A stretch of DNA of 64,000 bases from Arthrobacter citreus (GTDB taxonomy: Bacteria > Actinomycetota > Actinomycetes > Actinomycetales > Micrococcaceae): assembly GCF_009192745.1 (NCBI RefSeq), contig NZ_VTFV01000003.1, forward strand, positions 62,001-126,000. Direction: 5' to 3'. Made by a program: the position numbers and the translations under genes. Positions 52,574-59,614 of this stretch are shown one piece after another. The notes under the pieces are model-generated. The model was not told the DNA's origin and did no database searches. It saw nothing but the letters and a program-made list of their open reading frames with translations. How positions within the stretch are numbered: the first letter of the stretch is position 1; every line of letters begins with the position of its first letter.

Positions 52574-53185
52574 GTGCCCGAAAATACTGCTGTTGCCGAT
52601 TTCTGGTTCGATCCCACCTGCCCGTTCGCCTGGGTCACCTCGCGCTGGATGGGTGAAGTCGAGCAGGTACGCGACGTCCGCACAGAATGGCACGTCATGT
52701 CCCTCGCCGTGCTCAACGAAGGCCGCGACCTTCCCGAGGACTACCGCGCCCGCATCGACAAGGCCTGGGGCCCGGTCCGCGTGATCATCGCCGCAGCCGA
52801 GCTGCACGGCCCCGGGAACATCAAGAAGCTCTACGACGCCATGGGTACCCGCATCCACGTGCAGGGCATGAAGGACTACGACGCAGTAATCGCGGAGTCC
52901 CTCGCGGAGGTTGGACTGCCGGCAGAACTCGCCGACGCCGCTGCTGCCGACACGTTCGACACCCAACTGCGTGCCTCGCACCAGGAAGCCATCGACAAGG
53001 TGGGTGACGACGTCGGTACTCCCGTGGTCGCTTTCAACGGCACCGCCTTCTTCGGCCCGGTGCTGACCCGGATCCCGCGGGGCGAGGAAGCCGGGAAGAT
53101 GTTCGACGGCGCACTTGCGCTGGCCTCGAACCCGCACTTCTTCGAGATCAAGCGCAGCCGCACCGAGAACCCGCAGTTCGACTAA
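52574..53185 (+). CDS. DsbA-fold protein, mycothiol-dependent nitroreductase family
   Basis: A 203-residue thioredoxin-fold protein similar to Rv2466c of Mycobacterium, a mycothiol-dependent reductase that activates nitro-prodrugs. The N-terminal active site is [10 protein letters not shown]: the first Cys is kept, but the second Cys of the C-x-x-C motif is Ala, so it would work as a single-Cys (monothiol) enzyme. [23 protein letters not shown] is the conserved cis-Pro loop and tail. GTG 52574 is preceded by GAGGAG. No signal peptide: cytosolic. A bidirectional terminator follows. Confidence 0.86.
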   Translation: MPENTAVADFWFDPTCPFAWVTSRWMGEVEQVRDVRTEWHVMSLAVLNEGRDLPEDYRARIDKAWGPVRVIIAAAELHGPGNIKKLYDAMGTRIHVQGMKDYDAVIAESLAEVGLPAELADAAAADTFDTQLRASHQEAIDKVGDDVGTPVVAFNGTAFFGPVLTRIPRGEEAGKMFDGALALASNPHFFEIKRSRTENPQFD

Positions 53186-53197
53186 ATCGTTGCAGGA

Positions 53198-53240
53198 CAC
53201 AAAAGTGCCCGGCCGGATCATCCGGCCGGGCACTTTTGTG
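53198..53240. terminator. Bidirectional terminator, DsbA-like gene / valS
   Basis: A 20-bp stem (CACAAAAGTGCCCGGCCGGA with its complement) around TCA, with T-run and A-run at the base. Confidence 0.93.
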
Positions 53241-53251
53241 CTTCGTGCTGA

Positions 53252-55867
53252 TTACTCCGCAGGAGCCAGCTCGACGCCGCTGACGGTCAGCTCGCCGTCG
53301 CCGGCCACCAGCTCAAGGTTGCGGACGTTGCCCGCTGCCAGCAGGTCCGGAAGGCCTGCACGCAGGCGCTCCACCTGGGCTGCCGGGGCAGTGACCGCTG
53401 CGTTGAGCACCTCGGTGCGCTGCTTGACCTTGGCCTCGGACTTGGCCTTGCGGATGCCGCCCAGGGCTTGGGCAACGGTTCCGAGGATCGCCGCATCGGC
53501 AGCCGGGATCCCTGCGGCCAGGCCGTCGACGGTGGGCCAGGAGGCACGGTGGACGGACCCGGTGCGCCACCAGCTCCAGACCTCTTCGGTGGCGAAGGGC
53601 AGGAACGGGGCGAACAGGCGAAGCAGCGAGTCCAGGGTGGTGGCCAGGGTGGCCAGCACGGATGCCTGCTCCGCGTCGCCTGCGGCACCATAGGCGCGGT
53701 CCTTGATCAGCTCCACGTAGTCGTCCGTGAAGGACCAGAAGAAGGACTCGGTGATCTGCAGTGCCCGGGCGTAGTCGTAGCTCTCGAACGCCTTGGTGGC
53801 GTTGTTGACCACGTCCACCAGCTGCACCAGCAGGGACTGGTCCAGGGGGTTGGTGATCACCGAGGTGTCAGCTTCGACGACGTTCGCTTCGGTGGCACCC
53901 AGGTTCAGGACGAACTTGGAGGCGTTGAGCAGCTTGATCGCCAGGCGGCGGCCGATCTTCATCTGCGCAATCTCGTAAGCGGTGTCCGCACCAAGGCGGG
54001 CCGAGGCAGCCCAGTAACGGACGGCGTCGGACCCGTACTCGTTGAGTACATCGGTGGGGACCACCACGTTGCCCTTGGACTTGGACATCTTCTTGCGGTC
54101 CGGATCCAGGATCCAGCCCGAGATGGCGGCGTGCTTCCACGGCGCGGCGTGCTGCAGTGCGTCGGCGCGAACCACGGAGGAGAACAGCCAGGTACGGATG
54201 ATGTCATGGCCCTGCGGGCGCAGGTCGAACGGGAAGACCTTGGAGAACAGGTCCTCGTCCACACCCCAGCCGCCCACGATCTGCGGGGTCAGCGACGAGG
54301 TGGCCCACGTGTCCAGCACGTCGGCGTCGCCAATGAAGCCGCCGGGCTGGTTGCGCTGGGACTCCTCGTAGCCCGGGGCCGGATCGGCGGCCGGATCTGC
54401 CGGCAGGGATTCGAAGGAGGGCAGGATCGGGTTGTCGTAGTCCGGGTTGCCGGAGTTATCCAGCGGATACCAGACCGGAACCGGCACACCGAAGAAGCGC
54501 TGGCGGGAGACCAGCCAGTCGCCGTTCAGGCCTTCGATCCAGTTCTCATAGCGGGAGCGCATGAACGCCGGGTGGAAGTCGATTTCCTTGCCGCGGGCGA
54601 TCAGGGCCTCACGGCGGTCCGCGTCGCGGCCGCCGTTGCGGATGTACCACTGGCGGCTGGTGACGACCTCAAGCGGCTTGTCGCCCTTTTCGAAGAAGTT
54701 CACCGGGTGGGTGATCTTCTTCGGCTCACCGTCCAGGTCGCCGCTTTCGCGGAGCATCCCGACGACGGCTTCCTTGGCGCTGAAGACGGTCTTGCCGGCA
54801 ACGGCGGCGTAGTTTTCCTGCGCGGCCGGTGTCGTGATCCAGTCGGGGGTGTCCGTGAGGATGCGGCCGTCGCGGCCAATGACGGCGCGGGTGGGCAGGT
54901 TCAGCTCACGCCACCAGGTGACGTCCGTGAGGTCACCGAAGGTACAGATCATCGCGATGCCCGAGCCCTTGTCCGGCTTGGCCAGCGGGTGTGCCTTGAC
55001 CTCGACCTCGACGTCGAAAAGCGGGGACTTCACCGTGGTGCCGAACAGGCGCTGGTAGCGCTCGTCGTCGGGGTGTGCCACCAGTGCCACACAGGCCGGA
55101 AGCAGCTCGGGGCGGGTGGTTTCGATGTAGATCTTTTCGCCGTCCGGGGCATGGAAGCTGATCCGGTGGTAGGCGCCGGGCTGCTCCCGGTCCTCGAGCT
55201 CGGCCTGGGCCACGGCCGTACGGAAGGTTACGTCCCACAGGGTGGGGGCTTCTGCCATGTAGGCATCGCCGGCCTTCAGGTTCTCCAGGAAGGCGCGCTG
55301 GCTGACGGCACGCGAGTGGTCGTCGATGGTGCGGTAGGTACGGGTCCAGTCGACAGACAGGCCGAGGGTGCTGAAGAGGTTCTCGAAGACCTTCTCGTCC
55401 TCCACAGCCAGTTCTTCGCACAGCTCGATGAAGTTACGGCGGGAGATGACGTCGAAGTCGCGCTGGTTCTTCGGAGCGGTGGCCGGCGGCCGGTAATCCG
55501 GGTCGTACGGCTTGGTGGGATCGCAGCGCACACCGTAGTAGTTCTGCACCCGGCGCTCGGTGGGCAGGCCGTTGTCATCCCAGCCCATGGGGTAGAAGAC
55601 GTTCTTGCCCTTCATCCGCTGGTAGCGGGCCAGGACGTCGGTCTGCGTGTAGGAGAACATGTGTCCCACATGCAGTGAGCCCGAGGCAGTCGGCGGGGGA
55701 GTGTCAATCGAGTAGACCTCGTCCCGGACCGTGTCGGGATTGAAGGCGTACGTGCCTTCTTCGCGCCAGCGGCGGCTCAGGGTCTCTTCCAGCCCTTCCA
55801 GGGCGGGTTTGTCAGGAACGGAAACGGTCGCAGCGGGCGTGTCTGTGCCCGGGATATTGTCAGCCAT
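53252..55867 (-). CDS. valS: Valyl-tRNA synthetase
   Basis: A class Ia synthetase of 871 residues that charges tRNA-Val, with editing of misactivated Thr. The HIGH-type motif is GSLHVGHMFSYTQ (near residue 65), the editing domain spans about 200-390, and the KMSKS loop is KKMSKSKGNVV (about 590). The C-terminal coiled coil is short, ending in VERLRAGLPDL. ATG 55867 with GGAGAA upstream. No T-box is visible in the 110 bases upstream, in contrast to ileS. Confidence 0.97.
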   Translation of the reverse strand: MADNIPGTDTPAATVSVPDKPALEGLEETLSRRWREEGTYAFNPDTVRDEVYSIDTPPPTASGSLHVGHMFSYTQTDVLARYQRMKGKNVFYPMGWDDNGLPTERRVQNYYGVRCDPTKPYDPDYRPPATAPKNQRDFDVISRRNFIELCEELAVEDEKVFENLFSTLGLSVDWTRTYRTIDDHSRAVSQRAFLENLKAGDAYMAEAPTLWDVTFRTAVAQAELEDREQPGAYHRISFHAPDGEKIYIETTRPELLPACVALVAHPDDERYQRLFGTTVKSPLFDVEVEVKAHPLAKPDKGSGIAMICTFGDLTDVTWWRELNLPTRAVIGRDGRILTDTPDWITTPAAQENYAAVAGKTVFSAKEAVVGMLRESGDLDGEPKKITHPVNFFEKGDKPLEVVTSRQWYIRNGGRDADRREALIARGKEIDFHPAFMRSRYENWIEGLNGDWLVSRQRFFGVPVPVWYPLDNSGNPDYDNPILPSFESLPADPAADPAPGYEESQRNQPGGFIGDADVLDTWATSSLTPQIVGGWGVDEDLFSKVFPFDLRPQGHDIIRTWLFSSVVRADALQHAAPWKHAAISGWILDPDRKKMSKSKGNVVVPTDVLNEYGSDAVRYWAASARLGADTAYEIAQMKIGRRLAIKLLNASKFVLNLGATEANVVEADTSVITNPLDQSLLVQLVDVVNNATKAFESYDYARALQITESFFWSFTDDYVELIKDRAYGAAGDAEQASVLATLATTLDSLLRLFAPFLPFATEEVWSWWRTGSVHRASWPTVDGLAAGIPAADAAILGTVAQALGGIRKAKSEAKVKQRTEVLNAAVTAPAAQVERLRAGLPDLLAAGNVRNLELVAGDGELTVSGVELAPAE

Positions 55868-55966
55868 GGTGCCATTCTCCCACGGGCGCCGGTGCCCCCG
55901 TCATCTGTGTCGAAGCTGCCTGGGCTGCGGTACTGCCGGGGCCTTTGCGCCGCGGGCGCAACCGCC

Positions 55967-55972
55967 TAGCAT
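55967..55972 (+). promoter_or_regulatory. -10 box of leaderless DUF488 gene
   Basis: TAGCAT ends six bases before ATG 55979; no ribosome site lies upstream. Confidence 0.5.
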
Positions 55973-55978
55973 CCGTAC

Positions 55979-56356
55979 ATGGCTGATAGCGGCAGCGTGG
56001 ATCCGTCCCAGGTGCGCGTGAGGCGCATCTATGCAGCGCCCGACGGCGGCTTCCGGGTGCTGGTGGACAGGCTCTGGCCCCGCGGGGTTTCCAAGGCCCG
56101 GGCGGAGCTTGACGAGTGGTTCAAGGACGCCGCGCCCAGTACCGGGCTGCGCCAGTGGTTCGGGCACCAGCCGGAGCGGTGGCAGGGCTTCGTGGAGCGC
56201 TACACGCAGGAGCTGGAGGATAACGACGCCGTAGCTGACTTCGCGGCCGCCTGCGCTTCCCGGCCGGACACGGTGCTGCTGTACGGAGCGCGAAACGAGC
56301 AGGAGAACGAGGCGGTGGTGCTGCGGGACTACTTGCTGGGCCGGAACTTCACGTAG
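55979..56356 (+). CDS. DUF488 family protein
   Basis: A 125-residue protein of the DUF488 (YeaO-like) family: RVLVDRLWPRGVSKARAELDEWFKDAAPST is its diagnostic segment, with Arg/Trp-Pro-Arg-Gly conserved; VLLYGARNEQENEAVVL follows. The family is of unknown function, with links to stress in some bacteria. The gene appears leaderless. Its 3' end overlaps the convergent PGPGW gene by 28 bases. Confidence 0.87.
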   Translation: MADSGSVDPSQVRVRRIYAAPDGGFRVLVDRLWPRGVSKARAELDEWFKDAAPSTGLRQWFGHQPERWQGFVERYTQELEDNDAVADFAAACASRPDTVLLYGARNEQENEAVVLRDYLLGRNFT

Positions 56357-56772
56357 CTGTACACCACCAGGGCGATGGCGATGCAGCCGGAGAGAATAAG
56401 TGCTGTTCCCGCGGTCCAGCCTCCCGGAAGCCACCACGTGTCCTCCAGCGGCCACCACGAGGGCACCCTGCGCCACAGTCCCCAGGTGATACCGGCAGCG
56501 ATGAGCGTCAGGGCACTGGTCAGGGCAACGGCAATCCGGCCCCAGGACTGCACCCCCTGTTCGGCCGCGCGGAAGGCCTGGACTTTCACGGGATGCAGCC
56601 AGCGGCTGGCCCAGTGGTAGCGAAGGGACAGGATTGCCAGCCCGGCGACCAGCATGAGCAGGCCCGGGCCAGGAAGCACCAGGGCGAGAGCTCCGAGCGC
56701 AATCAGGGTCCAGCCGGCCACTTCAATGCCCGTGCGGCGGACCCAGGCGGGGATTCTGTCGGTGCGCGGCAT
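56329..56772 (-). CDS. PGPGW-type membrane protein
   Basis: A 147-residue membrane protein with four hydrophobic helices. The first pair is separated by LPGPGLLMLVAGLAILSLRY, the PGPGW/TIGR02611-like motif; the rest contains WGRIAVALTSALTLIAAGITWGLW and a final helix. Function unknown. The start is ATG 56772, which gives the family length; a far longer frame upstream is rejected. It overlaps the DUF488 gene end. Confidence 0.75.
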   Translation of the reverse strand: MPRTDRIPAWVRRTGIEVAGWTLIALGALALVLPGPGLLMLVAGLAILSLRYHWASRWLHPVKVQAFRAAEQGVQSWGRIAVALTSALTLIAAGITWGLWRRVPSWWPLEDTWWLPGGWTAGTALILSGCIAIALVVYSYVKFRPSK

Positions 56773-57219
56773 GGAACTAGCTTTACATAGCCCTCCTCCC
56801 GGACCGACACCTCCGGCCCGGACCGGGCCGCGTTTCCTGGTTGCGGAGGTCCCGCCGGAGTGACCTCGGCCCACGAGGGAGTCGGGGGACCGGGATCGCC
56901 GGGATGGGGATGAGTGGGGTGGCCGAGGCTGCAGGGAAGCCGCCGGCACCTGAAGCAGCCCAGAACAGCGTCGGAAAGGCGGGACGAAACCTGAAACGGC
57001 TCGAGATGAGCCAGGGTTCCCGCAAAACGTGACAGGTGATACTCGTGAGGTCACAGGGCACAACTCCCGTCACAGTACGTGGGAAGGCCGGTACGGGGGA
57101 GATTGAAACGGGCAGCCAAAGGGCTCTCTAGGTGCGCTCCGGCATCCCCAAAAGTCGCACGTGCGCCGTCGGCTGCCCTATGTGCAGCGCAGCACTCATG
57201 GTCTACGAAGACCTGACCG
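56773..57219. other. Intergenic region with repeat copy A
   Basis: 447 bases without a credible gene. It holds the promoter of the PGPGW gene at its left end and repeat copy A (57016-57091). The remaining sequence is GC-rich with no recognised element. Confidence 0.6.
57016..57091. repeat. 76-bp palindromic repeat, copy A
   Basis: An imperfect palindrome whose ends, TTCCCGCAAAACGTGACAGG and the reverse complement of 57066-57085, match at 14 of 20 positions. It aligns without gaps to copy B (58327-58402) at 47 of 76 positions by hand count, with both ends highest (19 of 23 each): GTTCCC.CAAA and CAG.ACGTGGGAAGG. It lies just outside the DUF559 gene's 3' end. Confidence 0.6.
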
Positions 57220-58029
57220 TCAGCGGTCGGTGTCCGCCAGGGACTCCCGCACCAGCTGCACGAACAGTTCAGGGTTGCCGAGTACAAGCTCAGCCGTGAT
57301 GCGCAGGGTGTGGTATCCCTTTGCGGTTGCGGCGTTCCATCGGTTCCGGTCCTGGCGGTAGTGCGTCCGGTTGCTGTGGAACTCGAAGCCGTCGATCTCA
57401 ACGATGAGCCGCCCGGCAACCACAAAGTCCACCCGGCCGACGCCCGGCACCAGGACTTCCTCCTGGACCACCAGCCCGGCGGCCAACAGATGGTAACGGG
57501 CACAGACCTCCAGCGGCGATGCCTTGGGACGGCTCATACCAGCCAGCAGTCCTTGGGCTTGCCAATCCAGTTTCCGTCCCAGAGCCTGCTGGAGCGTCCT
57601 GACTGAGACGGCGTTGCGCGCCACTGCGGATTCCGCGATGACTAGGGCCTGCAATGGTGGCAGACATCGGAAGGCGTCCCGGACAATCTCGAGCGGGGCC
57701 GCAACAAGCCGTCCCTTTGTCCTCCTGCCCCTGTGCAGGCAAATGCCGGGATGCCGGATTGACCTGTCCGCTCGGACGTGAACATGCTCTGGACTCTCCA
57801 GGAGCCACCATCCCAGTATTGCCGCTGCTGAGACGCATGTGAGCGACGATCCCAGGGACGCAGCCAACGTCAGTTCGTTGGGACAGTCAGGCAGTCCGTA
57901 GTAGCCCGGGACCCTATGCAGCAACACGCCACGACGCTCAGCTGCCCTAAGTTGTGACCGGGTGAACCCGTTCGCCTCCCATGCACTGCGGCTAAGCAGT
58001 CCGTGCTGAGCTCTGCAGAAGGCTTCCAT
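57220..58029 (-). CDS. AbiEi-like winged-helix plus DUF559 (Vsr-like nuclease) protein
   Basis: A 269-residue protein with an N-terminal winged-helix domain of the AbiEi antitoxin type (AQHGLLSRSAWEANGFTRSQ, LRAAERRGVLLHRVPGYYG) and a C-terminal DUF559 domain with a Vsr/PD-(D/E)xK-like core (GVGRVDFVVAGRLIVEIDGFEFH, then RQDRNRWNAATAKGYHTLRI). Such genes are common and often multicopy in Arthrobacter; a nuclease or defence role is inferred, not known. No AbiEii-type toxin gene is adjacent. The start is likely ATG 58029 with GGTGGA upstream, though the frame opens to 58098. It is flanked by repeats A and B. Confidence 0.75.
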   Translation of the reverse strand: MEAFCRAQHGLLSRSAWEANGFTRSQLRAAERRGVLLHRVPGYYGLPDCPNELTLAASLGSSLTCVSAAAILGWWLLESPEHVHVRADRSIRHPGICLHRGRRTKGRLVAAPLEIVRDAFRCLPPLQALVIAESAVARNAVSVRTLQQALGRKLDWQAQGLLAGMSRPKASPLEVCARYHLLAAGLVVQEEVLVPGVGRVDFVVAGRLIVEIDGFEFHSNRTHYRQDRNRWNAATAKGYHTLRITAELVLGNPELFVQLVRESLADTDR

Positions 58030-58326
58030 AGGATCCACCCGCACAGTTTGACCATGTTGTCCGCTGACGACCCGAATATCGGCCCGTTCAGGGGACAATC
58101 GGCGATCCTGTAACGCCTGTGGAGGACACAGGCGACCTGGGAGGGAGGGCCGCCGAAGGAGAGCGTCACGGTGAACTAGCCCGTGGTTTCCAGCCGCTCA
58201 CGGAGCCAGGTCAGACACGCGGCCCCTTCTGCCTGCTGGAAAGCACGCAGGGTGGGCAGCCCGGGAGGCGGGGGCCTTCGTACGCTGTCGATGAAGTATC
58301 CGGCCAGTCCCGCGAGCCTGCCCGTC

Positions 58327-58402
58327 GTTCCCACAAATTGCGACAGGTGGCAGCTTGTGGGACCCCACCATTCACTCGTGCCGCAGAACGTGGGAAGGGC
58401 GG
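58327..58402. repeat. 76-bp palindromic repeat, copy B
   Basis: Same orientation and length as copy A at 57016-57091. The two ends are inverted repeats of each other, TTCCCACAAATTGCGACAGG against a near complement ending GTGGGAA. Together the two copies bracket the DUF559 gene. Confidence 0.6.
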
Positions 58403-58436
58403 GCAGTCGTAGGCGGGAATTCTTCCCCTGACCCGC

Positions 58437-58509
58437 CGCGGCACAGGGGGACACCCTGCCGCCGCGACGCAGCGGGACACCTCCCCGCGACACAGCAGGA
58501 CACCCAGCC
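58437..58509. repeat. Three imperfect 23-26-bp direct repeats
   Basis: Units starting CGCGGCACAGGGGGACACC, CGCGACGCAGCGGGACACC and CGCGACACAGCAGGACACC follow each other at 26 and 23 bases. They lie between repeat B and the SDR promoter, and could be tandem binding sites. Confidence 0.6.
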
Positions 58510-58532
58510 AGTCCAACCGGGACGCAGTTCGC

Positions 58533-58538
58533 TAGGGT
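58533..58538 (+). promoter_or_regulatory. -10 box of leaderless SDR gene
   Basis: TAGGGT ends seven bases before ATG 58546; no ribosome site lies upstream. Confidence 0.45.
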
Positions 58539-58545
58539 TGCTCCC

Positions 58546-59289
58546 ATGACGAACAAGCGCGTGGTTGTAACCGGAGCAAGCTCGGGAATCGGTGCGGCAG
58601 CAGTCCGTGCCCTGCGGAAGACAGGCTGGGACGTCATCGCCGTCGCCCGCCGCGAGGAACGCCTGCGGGAACTGGCAGAGGAAACCGGCGCCCGGATCAT
58701 CGCCTGCGATGTCACAGACCGCAGCTCCGTCGATGCCATGGCCCGCGAGGTACTGGCGGGCGGGGGAGTGGACGCCATCGTGAACAACGCCGGCGGCGCT
58801 TTCGGTATGGACACGGTAGCGGCAGGCAAGCCCGAGGACTGGGTAAACATGTACAACGTCAACGTGCTTGGCGCGCTCAACGTAACGCAGGCCTTCCTGC
58901 CGGCACTGCGGGAAAACGGGCACGGCTCCATCCTCATGCTGACCTCCACCGCCGCGCTCGCAGCTTATGAAGGAGGAGCCGGCTACTGCGCAGCCAAGGC
59001 CGGCGAGGAAGCAATGACCCAGGCGCTGCGGCTTGAGGAAGCCGAACACAACGTGCGGGTCATCGAAATCCTGCCCGGCATGGTGAAGACCGAGGAGTTC
59101 TCCCTGAACCGGCTCGGGGACGCAGCAGCGGCAGAGAAGATCTACGCCGGCGTCGAAAAGCCCCTCACGGCAGAGGACGTTGCAGACGTCATGGCCTATG
59201 CACTGAATGCCCCGCACCACGTCAACCTTGACCAGGTGGTCATCCGCCCGGTGGCGCAGGCCGCGCAGCACAAAGTAATCCGCCGCTAG
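58546..59289 (+). CDS. Short-chain dehydrogenase/reductase
   Basis: A classical SDR of 247 residues. Cofactor motif TGASSGIG (residues 9-16), VNNAGG, catalytic Ser in LTSTAAL and Y-C-A-A-K are all in place. ARREERLRELAEETGA after the second strand contains Arg residues that favour NADP. The C-terminal VIRPVAQ segment resembles the YdfG/serine 3-dehydrogenase group (L-allo-threonine/3-hydroxy acid), but the substrate is open. It starts without a ribosome site, probably leaderless. The next feature is the ileS T-box. Confidence 0.92.
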   Translation: MTNKRVVVTGASSGIGAAAVRALRKTGWDVIAVARREERLRELAEETGARIIACDVTDRSSVDAMAREVLAGGGVDAIVNNAGGAFGMDTVAAGKPEDWVNMYNVNVLGALNVTQAFLPALRENGHGSILMLTSTAALAAYEGGAGYCAAKAGEEAMTQALRLEEAEHNVRVIEILPGMVKTEEFSLNRLGDAAAAEKIYAGVEKPLTAEDVADVMAYALNAPHHVNLDQVVIRPVAQAAQHKVIRR

Positions 59290-59339
59290 GCACTGGCCGG
59301 CCGGGGCTTCGACATCAGCCCCGGCCGTGGCCTAAACTG

Positions 59340-59573
59340 GCCCAAGCAGCTTTGACCCGGCCATCACCGGTGAGCTTCCGGAAGAACGGCGCATAACTGA
59401 AGCAGAGCTGAATGCGCCCAGTAGAACCGGACGGGTAAGCCCGTCACAGCAGTCAACGAGCGGCAGCCGGCGCGCACCCAGCAGGATCGGGCGTACGACG
59501 GCGGCAAGCGAGGTGGTACCGCGGCTTATCCCCGGCGTTCGCGCCGGGAAGAGAAGTTCGCCCTCGCATCCTG
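59340..59573 (+). promoter_or_regulatory. T-box leader of ileS (isoleucine tRNA sensor)
   Basis: A tRNA-sensing RNA. The T-box core AGGTGGTACCGCGG (59511-59524) is present, with the UGGU bulge that pairs with the ACCA end of uncharged tRNA. The stem I loop CCGGCCATCACCGGTGAGC holds the specifier ATC (59363-59365), matching isoleucine, and its flanks resemble the short stem I seen in actinobacterial ileS leaders. A UUCG-capped hairpin (59531-59548) follows the core. CATCCTG (59567-59573) can pair with CAGGATG (59602-59608), which covers the ribosome site, so control is probably at translation. When tRNA-Ile is uncharged, the core would refold and expose the site. Confidence 0.93.
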
Positions 59574-59614
59574 TTTCACAGCCAGATTCATTTGCCGCTA
59601 CCAGGATGACGAAC

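Larger units (their letters stand above)
58030..58545. other. Intergenic region with repeat copy B and short tandem repeats
   Basis: About 515 bases. It contains repeat copy B (58327-58402), three imperfect direct repeats (58437-58509) and the SDR promoter. Small frames on both strands here show no conserved motif and no ribosome site. Confidence 0.6.

Noticed and set aside
57220-58098. A complete AbiE-type toxin-antitoxin pair
   Set aside because: Only an AbiEi-like winged-helix domain is present, fused to DUF559; no AbiEii nucleotidyltransferase gene lies on either side.
58437-58509. Possible CRISPR array
   Set aside because: Only three degenerate units with no spacers of constant length and no cas genes in the window.
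58119-58949. Small open frames on both strands in and around the DUF559-SDR gap
   Set aside because: They overlap repeats or the SDR gene, lack ribosome sites and motifs, and change composition along their length; non-coding.
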